Assembly: GCA_948567375.1 (NCBI GenBank)
Contig: OX419757.1
Coordinates: forward strand, 39,370,001-39,434,000
Source of the DNA: Lunularia cruciata
Lineage: Eukaryota; Streptophyta; Marchantiopsida; Lunulariales; Lunulariaceae
Direction: 5' to 3'
DNA length: 64,000 nucleotides
Shown here piece after piece: positions 23,296-34,699 of the stretch (positions are counted from its first letter, which is position 1; every line of letters starts with the position of its first letter). Under the pieces are notes generated by a model. That model did no database searches. It saw nothing but the letters and a program-made list of their open reading frames with translations, and had not been told where the DNA came from. Both the position numbers and the translations under genes were made by a program.

Positions 23296-26200
23296 AGTAT
23301 ACGTCATATTGAATCCTTAATAGACTCAATGATCATCAAAGGTGCCACTTGTTCTCATCTAAGGGTTGGTGCCTGATACCACTAGCTAGAAGGTCATATG
23401 GATCACTACTATAAGAACTCAATCTACCGGATGTCCACTCTTCTTTGGCCCAACTAACAACAGATTGATCATCATGGATAAATCTATCCAAAACTATCAT
23501 CAAGAGGTTGCATGACCAAGTTTATGATGATATCTCTGCCCTATAAGGCCAGAAGTAGAGAGGATGGATTGCACCATGTGGATAGTTCCTATTTCCTATA
23601 GTAAGAGAGTGCACAACTATCTAGGATCAAAAGATCTTGAAGAGTTAAACCTAATGAGGTGAGATGCTTATAGGATCTAGCTCTAAGTCCTCTAAGCTCA
23701 TCTCTTTGGACATCTGCAAAAAAAAACACAAGCTATGAGTTGAGATCTAGTGTGAAACCCCTTAGGGAGTTCAGACCACTACACATGCTCCACATCAACA
23801 ACTCAACTCCATCAGGTAGAAGATTTATCCACTACATAACCTCAAATTGCAACAAACAAAACTAAATGAAATGCCTAACACCAAGATGTGCTACCCACCC
23901 TACCGGCCCCAATTGTGTTGAGTGCACCAGGCATGCCTAATGGTCAAGCTCTCCCACATACTATAACCAATGCTACTGTGATGCTATACCAAACAAGTAA
24001 TATCCACAACAATAATCTTCTTCTATAAGAAACATGGGAAGAGAATATATAGAATATACTTTCTTGAAAGACAAAACCGCTATCTAAACTCAATCTTAGT
24101 CTCTTGAGTCACCACACTACAAGATAAGGAATGGGAGGAAAATTTTTGGGTCTCTCAAGTCACAACACCACAAGATAATACATGGGTGGCATTTGTTTGG
24201 GTCTCCATCTCTTTTGAGGGCTAAATGTGGGGCTGGCAAGCAATCACATGGAGTCTTGGTCCAAGATAAGCCATACAAGCCCTCACTTGAGCTAGACTAC
24301 TCTCACTCTCTTCTACCTAAACATTACACTCTTGCACCTCTCCATAAAAAATACTAACTCTTGTGCATGATCTTATAACTGGACCCGATAACTTGTTGCC
24401 TCTCCAAGTCCAAGTGAGCCAACCTTTTCTCTCTCTCCATTTTATAGCTAGTAAAATTCAGATGCATCTTCTTCTTTGCAATAATAATATCTTCTTGCTC
24501 ACAAAGGAGTGTCTCTCTCTCAAACAACTATCTATCTTGTTCCTTAAGCTCTCCAATCTACTCTCATGCTGAATCACTAATCTCTCTCATTCCTCTAAAC
24601 TCTCCAATCTACTATCTTGCTCAATAACAAGTCTCTTTAACTCCTTAGTTACTTGGACAAAATCAAGTAATACACACTATATGTCAACAAACAAGAAGGT
24701 GAGAGGGCTCTCTAATGTAAGGGGAGAGATGCATTGTTTAGGAATGGAGAGGGAGAAGAAGAGGGAGAAGGATGTCTCTCAAAGGATGAAGATGTACAAG
24801 GAACTCTCCCAAGATAACTATCACTCCCTAACCTCATTACTAGTAAGGCATGCATCTCAACACAAGTTTGTTGAACACTTGTTCACAATAGGTACCATAT
24901 AGTCATCCATCAAATAAAACCCAAGATCCATCAAGTAAATATGAAGGTTTATTAATTAATTTAAATCAAATAACTCATTTATTAAATTTGGTAATGGTGT
25001 ATACAATAAATAATTTATATGTTTTCCAACAAAGAAAACATACAAAATAGGTCAAAAATAAAATACAACAAAACATTAATAATCAGTCACTCACCATTCT
25101 CATCCTCTCCATTCTTAGCATCACCTTCTTCTCTATTAAGCATAATCTCTTCCTCTCCCTTACTCAAGTAGGACACTTCCTCAAGAATGTAACCTCTCTC
25201 TACAAAGAAGTATGTGAGTATTTACCCAAGGAAGGAACCATCACTCATTAGGTTGCCTCAATTGGCTTTGCAAAATCCCCAACTCCATAGTAATGGCTCA
25301 AAATGCTAACTCACTCCAATTGTAATCCTCCATACCAAATTTCCTTGACTTTATTTTGATGCTGAGCACCAAATGCCCATGTACAATCTTGGGCAAAATT
25401 TTTGGTGCCATAAGTGCACCTATCATTTGGAATAAGCCTTGAATGTAGGATACACAAATTATCTTGCTAAATACCTCTTTGCAACCCTATCTCTCTTTGG
25501 AAACTAATCTGAGATAGATGTGTAAGGAACCATCTTCCTCCTTGGTATCCCACTCTCGGCATTGCAAGTGCATCTCAAATTATATTTGCTATCAACTGAA
25601 ATTGCCTCCCTTTAACAATCCATGTGAAAGCATTCTTGTTGCAAGACCCCAAAAACTGCATACATGCAAGTACCTAGAAAAAACATGGTAAGAAATTGGG
25701 TACACAACAAAAGCCATTGGCCACCGCTTGATGACACTCTTGGACATGGAAAATCCACCATCTACAAGGCAGCTGATGTAGGACACCAACCGCTAATGTT
25801 GTGGGACAAGACAATAACATCCAAAGCCATTAGAAGGTGCCCAATGACATTGCATGAAAAGGAATTTAGTTTATGGTTTATGGATTGATGCCCGACAAAG
25901 CCCAAAAATACTAGGTGATGGGCAAACATACTATGAGGGTGATACCCGCAAACATTGCATAATAGAGAAAGGTGCCAAAAGGCACTAGGTTTTAAAGTTA
26001 AAGTGTAGGTGACATAGGGTGATGCTTGCTAACATTGCAGGTCTATTGACAATGGGTCAGTGCTAGGCAAAGCCTATAGTCATTGATGATTTAGCTTTGG
26101 AGCATCAACCAACATTCACAAATGCTAAAACAAATAGCAAACAACCAGAAAGAAAAGAGTATGGGGGATAAAAAATACCTATAGAAAAGGGTAGTGTAAC

Positions 26201-27538
26201 CCAAGGGTTATTTTCAAGCCAAGAACATCTTGATCAATCTCCTTGATTCCAACAATATTAGATCAAACCTAGTGTTTATCCATCCAAGACCATTTTGTGA
26301 AGATTGTTGGGTGCTGAATTGTGTGAAACACAATCAACCTATCTCCTTCTTGAGTATTGTTCATATCTTCACCATCAAAAACTTTCTCAAAACCCCAAAT
26401 TTCTTGCCAGGAGAGGGCGCACAATTATCTCAAATTGATAGAGGATTTGTTTTTTCATCTCGGAGAGCTGCAATATTGGGATTTTTTGTTTCAAACTCAA
26501 CTCAACACCAAAATGTGTTGGTTGCTTGTTGTTGGTTTCTAGTATTTGGTTTCTGCTAATCTCTCCTTTGAAACTAAACCCTTACCCATCCATTGACTCA
26601 TTCACCCACTTCTTACTAACTATCCTTGCACTCTCCTTCTTGCTGTTGATGCTCTCCTCCAAATTGGGCTCTCTTATAAAGCTTGTTCTGTTCTGAATTT
26701 GGCTCTCTTGCAAAACTTGCTCTCCTATGGAGCTTGCTCTTGTCTCTCCTTCTCTTTCTCTTGCAATCCCTCCAAAATTACACTCTTCTTCTTCTTAATT
26801 TTCTTCTCCTCTTGCTCTCTTTCTCTTGTGACCCTTCTCAAATGGCATTCTCATTCTTCAAAAGTCTCAAATTGCACTCTCATTTATTGGTGAAGTGCTC
26901 TCTTACTATGAGTCTGGGAGAAATAGTGACTTCAGCAAGAAATAGTTAGTTTATATTGAGACCTAATCTCATTCTTAAATCTATATCTCTTGAGAAAAAC
27001 ATCCAAATTCATAACTCAAACTTTCAAATTTTGAGTGTCAATCAATACCAATATGTGACATGACATGTTGTTAATTGGCACTACCCTAATGGTTGCCTCA
27101 AAAATGGCTGCCAAATGGCACCTTCCATATACCATGGGTGGCCCCCAATGCCATCCACCCATCTAGTTCCTTCCAACATCATACATGCATCCAATGCCTT
27201 CCAATAGCACCCACATTGAACATCAACTAGCACCAACCACACAACCAACATCTTTCATTGCAATCATATTAGAAAATTGCTAGAGCATCACACTGGATGT
27301 CAATTAGCACCAATTGGCTTCAACTTGCTTCAGTGGGCACCAATTGGTGCTAAACTTGGACTTGATGGTTTACAAACATAAGTTCATGCAATCCTAAATT
27401 CTAAACAAATCAAGTTCATGCAAAAGAACAAGACTAGTGCTTAACATTCTCCAAAGGATATTACATCATGAAGCATAAGAGAAAGACTTTGTGCTTATCA
27501 TTTAGAAAAGGATATTCTTTTTACCAAGTAATATGTTA
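23296..27538. other. spacer, no gene recognised
   Basis: About 4.2 kb with short ORFs only (24363-24572, 24681-24902, 26230-26559, 26683-26949 and others), rich in CT-type low-complexity words and without known domains. At 23365-23378 the minus strand reads TGGTATCAGGCACC, like an initiator-Met primer-binding site, so an unrecognised minus-strand LTR element may abut element C. The stretch 27060-27360 repeats GGCACC/GGTGC words. Confidence 0.45.
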
Positions 27539-28889
27539 CTATTCAATTTCCTCAAAATGACGAGCAAGGTATTGTTGCATCATCCTTGACCTACTTTCCT
27601 CTCTACCAAGCTCCATTCCATGTAGAGAAATTTCTATGTCTACTTGAGTTTCCTCTATAAATCCGCCATTGTCTTCTAACCAAGCATCCAACCTATTGAT
27701 ACAAAAGATATGTAAATTAATACAAATTGAAACCACTTTAACAAATATGCATTTCTAATATTGTGTTTAAGTTGCACTCTCAACTCCCAAAGCAAATGCC
27801 ATCTAGCTTTCAATTCCCCTATACAATGCTCATTTATCACCAAATTTTTTTAAACTCTTGTTTGTCCTCCGATCAGGCCTACTTGAAGGTGGGGACTAGG
27901 TGATGTATGGGCACATAACCAAAATCACCAAAAAGATACTCTTTGGCCGCAAAACTATGGTATCCTCCACTCTTGTTCAAATCACTCCATAGTGATGAGT
28001 TTTTTAGACAAGTCATGTTGTGACATGACCCCAACATTCCTGCAAATAAACAAATCAAAACATGAAGCTGCACAAATTCTTATCAAGTACAAAAAACTTG
28101 AATTCAAAAAGAAATCAAAACCTGAAGCTGCACAAAATCTAATCAATTGCAAAACAACTTGAGTTAACAAAGAAGAATTACATATTAAACAATCTAAACA
28201 CTTACCTCTTGTAAAATGTATAATTCATCTTTTTTCATCATAAATCACTTGGTAATTTATGGAATAATAGTCCTTCATGCTGAATATATTTCTCCATCCA
28301 TTGTATGTTGAGCTGCAAGAGGAAACAATGTTCCATCTACCAAACCTACACAACCAAGGAAACCTTTCTATGCAAAAACTGCAGATATTCTCAAGACATG
28401 AGAATATCCTCCTCTCATTCTCCTTCTCTCATCAAGCTCAGGCCATGCCACTTGACTCCTCATAATACTTAATATAGCTATCATGACTTGATCTATAAAA
28501 GAAATAGTTGAATCAACACTAATGCCCCAAATGTTTAACTCTCTTGCAACACAAGCTCCATTATCATGATGCCCAAATCTATCCAAAGCGAGAGCTACTT
28601 TGGATCCACACCGGTGTTTGCTCTTACATGTAATTCTTTGAAATATTCTATGCTCCTTTATAAGATCAACTAATGTTGAAAAAGAATCAATGTCTATTCT
28701 GATCAGTAGGCAAAATGCCTTCATATCTAGCACTTTGAAATAGTTAATCACAAATTCCCTACAACAAGGATATGTATTTCTTTGTTCTAAATACCTATGA
28801 AACTGTGCATACTCCCACCAACTAAGCAATAGTTCTAGCATACTTGAATCTCTCTCTTCATCTTCACATTCATCAAACTCTATCTCCAA
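27539..28889 (-). pseudogene. PIF/Harbinger-type transposase pseudogene
   Basis: Would-be DDE nuclease of a Harbinger DNA transposon (DDE_Tnp_4 family). The minus-strand ORF from ATG at 28889 runs to 28368. Past a stop the reading resumes with GCVGLVDGTLFPLAA (VDGT Asp at 28329-28340). A GT donor-like site GAGGTAAGT near 28200 and a TTTGCAG acceptor near 28040 suggest an intron. Next come GMLGSCHN (the family usually has H-D here, so Asp is replaced by Asn), EYLFGDFGY (27915-27930) and NEHCIG, then KARW (27790-27835). The ORF 27539-27736 looks like the C-terminal tail. Stops, a frameshift and the lost Asp make it inactive. No Myb-like partner ORF or terminal repeats were found. Confidence 0.75.
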
Positions 28890-29601
28890 ATTTAATTGGA
28901 TAATCTATTGTATACATTTCCTAATGTTTTTGGTGAGTTCTCCATACATGCTACGTCTTGGTATGCTCTACTATATTATTCTTTATTCTAAAATAACTTA
29001 AAATAGTCAAATTGCCCTACATATCATTCTTAAATCTCCTCAACATTGGATCAAGCAAAAAATAGATATCCAAGAAAAGCTAGTACTCCTTGTGGTACTT
29101 ACATTTTTTGTTTTCTTCTGTTTTGTTAGATTTTTTTAAGAAGTTAGTAAGAAAATCAAATTACAATGGAAAGAATGCACGTGTGTCTTTAGAGTAAACC
29201 CGAAGAAGTCAACTTTGGGTTGGAAAGCGGAAGTACTCAGTTGGGGGGCTACAAAGAGACAAGTCTGAAGAATTACTTGTCTTCGGAATGGGAAGCGAAG
29301 GCCGATACGAAGATGGTCTAACAACCTTTCTACGTGGCAAGAAGTACACTTCAAGAAACAGCGGAGGCAGGAGAAGCATGCCCTGACAATGACAGGTTAG
29401 CAACACGCAAAAGAAGGGAGAGTCAATTTTGAAATTGATTGAAGAATGACTACACTTTGGGGTAATATAAAATTGCAAGTGCACAAGGGGAAATCAAATA
29501 TGTCAAATAGATATCTAGTTCCTCTAAGTAGTCATCTTGCAGTAATGCGTGTCAAGAAGCCAATTGAGAGTGAAATTTTTTGAAGTCCAGAAGGGGTTAG
29601 A
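28890..29601. other. spacer between Harbinger remnant and family F copy
   Basis: AT-rich to about 29160, then GC rises and AAG/GAAG words become frequent, which probably marks the untranslated start of the family F element. No gene recognised. Confidence 0.4.
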
Positions 29602-32100
29602 GTGTCGTGTCCAGGAGGGGGAATAGTTTTCCAGTGCCAAAGAACAAGAGATCAAATCATGGCAAAGAAGGTCAAGAACCCACGTGCAGTAAGGAGCTTT
29701 GCAATTTGGAGGTTAGATGTCGTAGCAAGGATTGAAGTCTTGAATAGATGTCATATTACATTTTTAGCCTGGAATTGGAATTTCAGTTTCCTAGGAGTAA
29801 TGGTAGAGATAGTTGCCAATAATTGTGAGGAAGGCCTTGAAGTCAAGGGGGGAGAGAGGACATCTGTCTTGATGGACTGAGTTGGATTGGATGTTAGTGA
29901 TGGGGAAGGAAGCAAGAGAGGCAACTGCAATCACCTTCTATCGGAAGTGTGATGCTGTAGAGGAGATTGCAGAAATTTGCAATTTGTTCTTCACTCAGGA
30001 TACGACTAATGGCTACAAGGTGGAGTCCTATCGGGACCCAATTAAATGGAGCATCATCCGAGTGATAATGGCTATGTTCAAACCTGAATCAACAACATAC
30101 GTGAATATGCAACAAGCCATCTTCTTCTACCAGATGTTTGCAAGAGTGAAGGTGAATTAGGTGAAGTGCTTCCACTAGCAAACGAGGCAGATGGTCATCA
30201 ATTGGAGAACTAATTTGCTTTCATATTATTTTGCACCATTTGCAACACATTTCTACTTTGGGTTAAATTTGCTGACCACGAAGGAGAGGCAACACATGGT
30301 GTCACATTTCCATCCTGACCTATGACAAGAAGTGGATGAAGAAGAGCAACACTAAATGACAAACACTTCATCAGAACAGGACAGAAAGAGAGAGAAGAAG
30401 TAAGAAGTCTGAAGAAGAAGAAGAGTACTAAACCCAAAGAGGTAGAGTTGCCTCAAGCATAGTGGAAGACCCAAAGACTTACTCTACGAGGTAAGAAGGT
30501 GGTGAGAGAAGAGACTTTGGAAACCAAGTCTAAAGGGGAAACAAAGTCTAGAAGAGGAGACTCAAAAGAAGCAGAGCTCATGTTACAAAGTGGGGAATCC
30601 AGAAGTGAGAGTGATGGAGAAGAAGAAGTTCAACAATTGGCTGAAGCAGAAGAAGATGAAGAAATTTCATGTGGCAATTGATTGTATGGAGGGAAGTGAT
30701 AATCCTTGTGTAGCCTTGGTTATGGAGGAGATAGAGACCGAGCAAAAGAAGGAGGACCTTGTAGGACCAAGTTCAGCTGGTAAGGAAGAAGGAAGTTCAG
30801 ATGCAATAGCATTGAAAGTATGAAGATCAAGACTTTGGGAGAAGGAACCGATAGAAGAGACAAAGTACAAGATAGGGTCAAAGACAAAGAGAACTTTGGA
30901 GGAGTATAGTATTTAATGCAGATCGTAACTCCATTGTTAGAGCCGTTGAAAGCACAACAGAAGGTAATCTCATAAGATCAAAGGAAGGTGAAGGATGAGT
31001 TGCAAATGGTGAAGTCTCTGATAGACAAAGTAAAGGGATTGCGGGAACGTGTAGAAGACTCAAAGAGAAGCGGAAGTGGAGGAGCTTTGGGTGGATACAA
31101 TCTTGAAGAAGAAGACTTTTGAGAAGTTACAAGAGAGTTTTGAGTCAAGGGGAGGAGAGATGCAGCATCAAGCCAAAGCGTGGAAGGAGTAGACGATGTT
31201 GCTAACAAAGATGAAGAAGGAAGTCAGTGAAGCACGCATCAAAAGTATTCATGTGAAGGCAATGGCAGCAATGATGGAGCAGGAGTTAGAAGGCTTGAAG
31301 AAGAGTGAAGAAGGGAAAGATCAAGCATGGTAGAGAGAGCTATCAATCTGACATTAAGAAGAAGAAAGATTGAGAGAATTGGTAAGAAGTGCAGAGCTAT
31401 AGAGTTCTCAGTATGTGGAGGAGAAGAAGATGCTTGTTGATGAGTACAAAGACGAGTTGAAGATGTACTAAGAAGAGTTGAGGGTAGAGAAATCTTGGGG
31501 GTATGCATCAAAATCAGTAGGGGGAGTTGTTGGAAGACTGCGAGCAATGCTGAGCACGGAGGCTGAAGGAAGATTGGAAGAAGTGAGATTACACAAATTG
31601 AAATTGCTTGTGCAGGAAACTTAATAGAGAAGAGTGAAGTTGATATAAATACTCTTCTGATTCATTTAAGGGAGAGAGTAGATAGAAAGATGTTGGAAGT
31701 AGGAGACAATGTCAGTCTCAGATTAGATTTAGTGAATTATAGAGTTAGGGAGAATTAGGAGTAATGTGTAGGAAGATAAGAGATCCAAAGTTGTAGAAGT
31801 AGGAGTACAAGTGTCTTTAAAGTTGTCATTTGAGACATTAGAGAAGAGTGGATCGGGAGATAAAGAGATAGAAAGGTTACCCATGACCTCAATTGTAATT
31901 CAAAGTGAAGATACAGTAGAAATAGTGAAGGAGTTGGTAGTTGAAGATATATCTGAAGAAGGAGAAGTGATAGGAAGATCATAGGATTTGGAAGCCAAAG
32001 AAGAAGTAGACATCGGATTGGAGTAGTAACAATTTTGAGATTTGAAGAGGCAGATATGAAGAGGTGCCTTGTCATTTTGGATCTGTAGGTAGGGAGAGTT
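29602..32100 (+). pseudogene. decayed repeat-family F element (copy 2)
   Basis: The longest copy of an unnamed family. The plus-strand reading gives an N-terminal region (29602-30160, ORFs broken by single stops) with TTYVNMQQAIFF near 30100. An acidic hinge follows (EEEVQQLAEAEEDEE, about 30620-30660), then long K/E-rich coiled-coil-like stretches to about 31620 (SQYVEEKKMLVDEYKDEL near 31408-31460). Minus-strand ORFs here (30667-30870, 31239-31547, 31755-32075) are shadows. No enzymatic domain was seen. Organisation resembles a gag-like structural protein of a non-autonomous LTR element. The GGTAGGGAGAGTTG tract just before 32101 looks like a polypurine tract. Confidence 0.5.
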
Positions 32101-32426
32101 GTTGTAGAATGGTATAGTTGTTAGTAAGTGTTGATTGCTTTACTATTTAAAGGAAGCATTTGCAGTGTAATGTTGCTCAATATTCATAATTTCTGAAGAT
32201 AGATAAAGTGAAATGCTGATTTTAGTGCTCGTTGCTTGAGCTTAATTTTGAGTATCAGCATTGTGTGTGTATTTAAAGTGGTTGGAGAATTTGGAAGTGC
32301 AAATCAGTGTGCTTGTTGGATGTTAGATTCCATAGCCTTGATCTTCATTTTGTGTGTTTGATCTTGAGTGAAGTGCAATTAGAGCAATGCCTTGACAGAT
32401 CTGAGAGGAATTGTAGTGTTAGGAGT
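32101..32426 (+). other. possible LTR of family F, interrupted by element B
   Basis: Follows a polypurine-like tract, starts TGTAGAATGG, and holds ACTATTTAAAGG as a TATA-like word. Element B sits inside this text and the sequence resumes at 38082. No second copy was found to prove an LTR. Confidence 0.3.
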
Positions 32427-32851
32427 TGTAACAATATGGAGTTTAGCGACAAAGTTAGTTAGGCTTACAAAGTAGAAAATAAGCAAATTAGCCTAGAATA
32501 TTCCAAAAGTATCTAAGAAGCTTCTTGGGAAGCTTCCTGGCTAGCTTAGCTTGCACCTCAAGTAAGTATCTTCTAGAAGGAAGCTTCTAGAAGCTTCCAA
32601 CTAGCTTAGCTTGCACGCCAAGTAGGCGGCTTCTAAAAGGAAGCTTCTTGAGAAGCTTCCTAGTTAACTTGGCTTGCACTCTAAGAAAGTAGCATGAGGA
32701 AGCTTCTTGAGAAGCTTCTCAAAGGCCTTGTATGCTACCTATAAATACCAAAGCCAAAGCTCATGCTAGGCATTTGGATTTTTCCCTCATTCAAGTGTCC
32801 CAATGTGAGTTTCCATTCTCCTATTTCTCTCCTCGATCTTGGTCTTTCACA
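32427..32851 (+). repeat. 5' LTR of element B
   Basis: Begins TGTAACAATATGG and ends TTTCACA. U3 contains three to four roughly 60-bp modules, each opening with an AAGCTT palindrome and most continuing TAGCTTAGCTTGCAC. A TATA box TATAAATA at 32740-32747 precedes the likely R region. Confidence 0.95.
32740..32747 (+). promoter_or_regulatory. TATA box of element B LTR
   Basis: CTATAAATACC lies about 105 bases before the LTR end, and the same word is at the equivalent place in the 3' LTR (near 37970). It would position retrotransposon transcription. Confidence 0.7.
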
Positions 32852-32864
32852 TCGGTATCAGAGC
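32852..32864 (+). other. primer-binding site of element B
   Basis: TCGGTATCAGAGC directly follows the 5' LTR; GGTATCAGAGC matches the plant initiator-Met-tRNA complement exactly over 11 bases. Confidence 0.85.
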
Positions 32865-32865
32865 A

Positions 32866-34040
32866 AGAATGGGATGGATGGAATTTATGGACTACCAAAT
32901 CCACTTCTGCCAAACCATTGGGATTTTCATGTCAAATATTACCCAAGCACCGCTTCACATAATTCATCACCTCATGCTTTGGGCAAGATTTTCTACATAT
33001 GATCACCATGTTTGAGGAACCCTTGATACTTTTGGTTGTCACTTATGGAGAAAGGTGGACGTGTTATATCTATGTATTAATCAATTAGTTAAATTGAGAG
33101 TAGTATGATAGAGTCGTAGCTATGGTGGCAATACCGGATGTTATCCTTGCAATGCAGCAACAAATCGAGCACCTTACTTGATTGTTGGATGAACGAGACC
33201 AACAACAATGATGACATGTAGAGAGAGCACGAGTCCAAGATGGAGAAGATTGTATTTGATTTCCAAAACCCAAGGTGTTTGAAGCAAGAATCTTTTGGGT
33301 ATAGTGGAGAATTTTGTGTTTGATTGCAAACATTACTTCAAAGCCCCCAATCTTCAAGATGAACAGAAATAGATTCTCTTGGATTCTAGCCAATTGGATG
33401 TTGTGGTAAAACTTTGGTGGCGATTCCGAGTGGAGTGAGCTCAATGATAGATTGTTGCACCAATCTTGACATGGACGGAATTAAAGGATGCAATACTTGG
33501 GCGATTTCAAACCATAAATGCCACCTGAGCTGCACAAGATAAATTGGCAGAGTTGAAGCAGATTGGCTCAATAAGAGCTACATCACACAATTTCAAAACA
33601 TCATCATGCAAATTCTAGATATACAAGAAGGAGAAGTTTTGGATCAATTTGTACGGGGATTGAAGTCACGAACCAAATTGGAGGTGATCATGTGAGAACC
33701 ACAAAACGTAGAAGAAGCCATGCAATTTGCTGAGCGCTTTGATTCCTTGGTTGCGACAACTTGGTCTTGACCTCGACTTACACCAAGCTTACCAATACAA
33801 TATGCACGGGTGGAAGAACCAACACCAATAGAGATTGATGCTATCCAATGGTGGCCACTTGGTGCAATAGATAGAGAAAGATTGTGACAAAATGGAGGTT
33901 GTTTTTATTGTCACCAAGTTAGACATTGCATTATTGAATGTCTACTTAGGAATGGGCGACCGCGACAAGTTGCCCATATGGAGTTTGTAGAAACAAATGA
34001 TCAGGGAAACAAAGAATCCCAATAGGAGATTTTGAGCTGC
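32866..34040 (+). pseudogene. gag remnant of element B
   Basis: Broken capsid/nucleocapsid region. LDQFVRGLKSRTKLEV-like text near 33640-33690 marks the Gag domain. A CCHC zinc knuckle lies at 33900-33941, with Arg where the family usually has Gly before His. The frame changes several times between 32870 and 33640. Confidence 0.8.
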
Positions 34041-34051
34041 CTATTGGGAGC

Positions 34052-34645
34052 TTGATTAATTCCAATTGGATTGAAGGCTTGAGCTATGCAAGTTTGCTTC
34101 ACTTGCAAGGTACAATATCTAATCGGGGTTGTAGGATTTTGGTTGATTTTGGAAGTTCAGAGAATTGCATGTCTATACAAGTAGCAAAGGAATTGGGTAT
34201 TCTTATCAAGCAAGTGATTGGAAGTAGTTTGATGATGGCAGATGGTAGAAAGGGTTCTGCATTCTACACCTTGCATCCTGTTACCTTCAAGATTGGGAAG
34301 GAGTATTTGGAATGCATGAGGTTTGTAGTGGCACCTCTACACTATGATATCATTCTGGGCCTACCTTGGCTTGAACGTCATAAGGTTCAATTTGATTGGA
34401 CCCAATGCCAAATTCAAGTACAACATCCAGGTAGGAATTTTCAATTAGGTTGTTTGGCACCTCTGAGTAAGACACCTAAGAATAATCAGTCCCAAGATGG
34501 GAAGTTTGTCAAGAAGGTAGCCATAAAGCAAACCTTCAAGGGAGTGGAGTCCCAAGATGGGAAGTTTGCCAAGAAGGCAACCATCGAGCAAGCTTGGAAG
34601 AGAGATGAGTCCCTAAAGGGAAGTTGGTTAGTAAAGCAGCCATAG
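34052..34645 (+). pseudogene. aspartic protease region of element B
   Basis: A 197-residue open frame that would cleave the Gag-Pol precursor. The active-site triplet reads Asp-Phe-Gly at 34145-34153 instead of Asp-Ser/Thr-Gly, so it should be inactive. Downstream MMADGRK and HYDIILGLPWLERH are typical of chromovirus proteases. Three near-copies of a QDGKF.KK segment follow at 34490-34640, a short internal amplification. Confidence 0.8.
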
Positions 34646-34699
34646 AGCAAGCTTTGGAGGAAGATAAGTCTGTATTCACGGTGTGGATCAAGCCAATTG

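Noticed and set aside
30667-32075. Series of Leu/Ser-rich minus-strand ORFs
   Set aside because: They arise from the Lys/Glu-rich plus-strand coiled-coil text of family F read in reverse.
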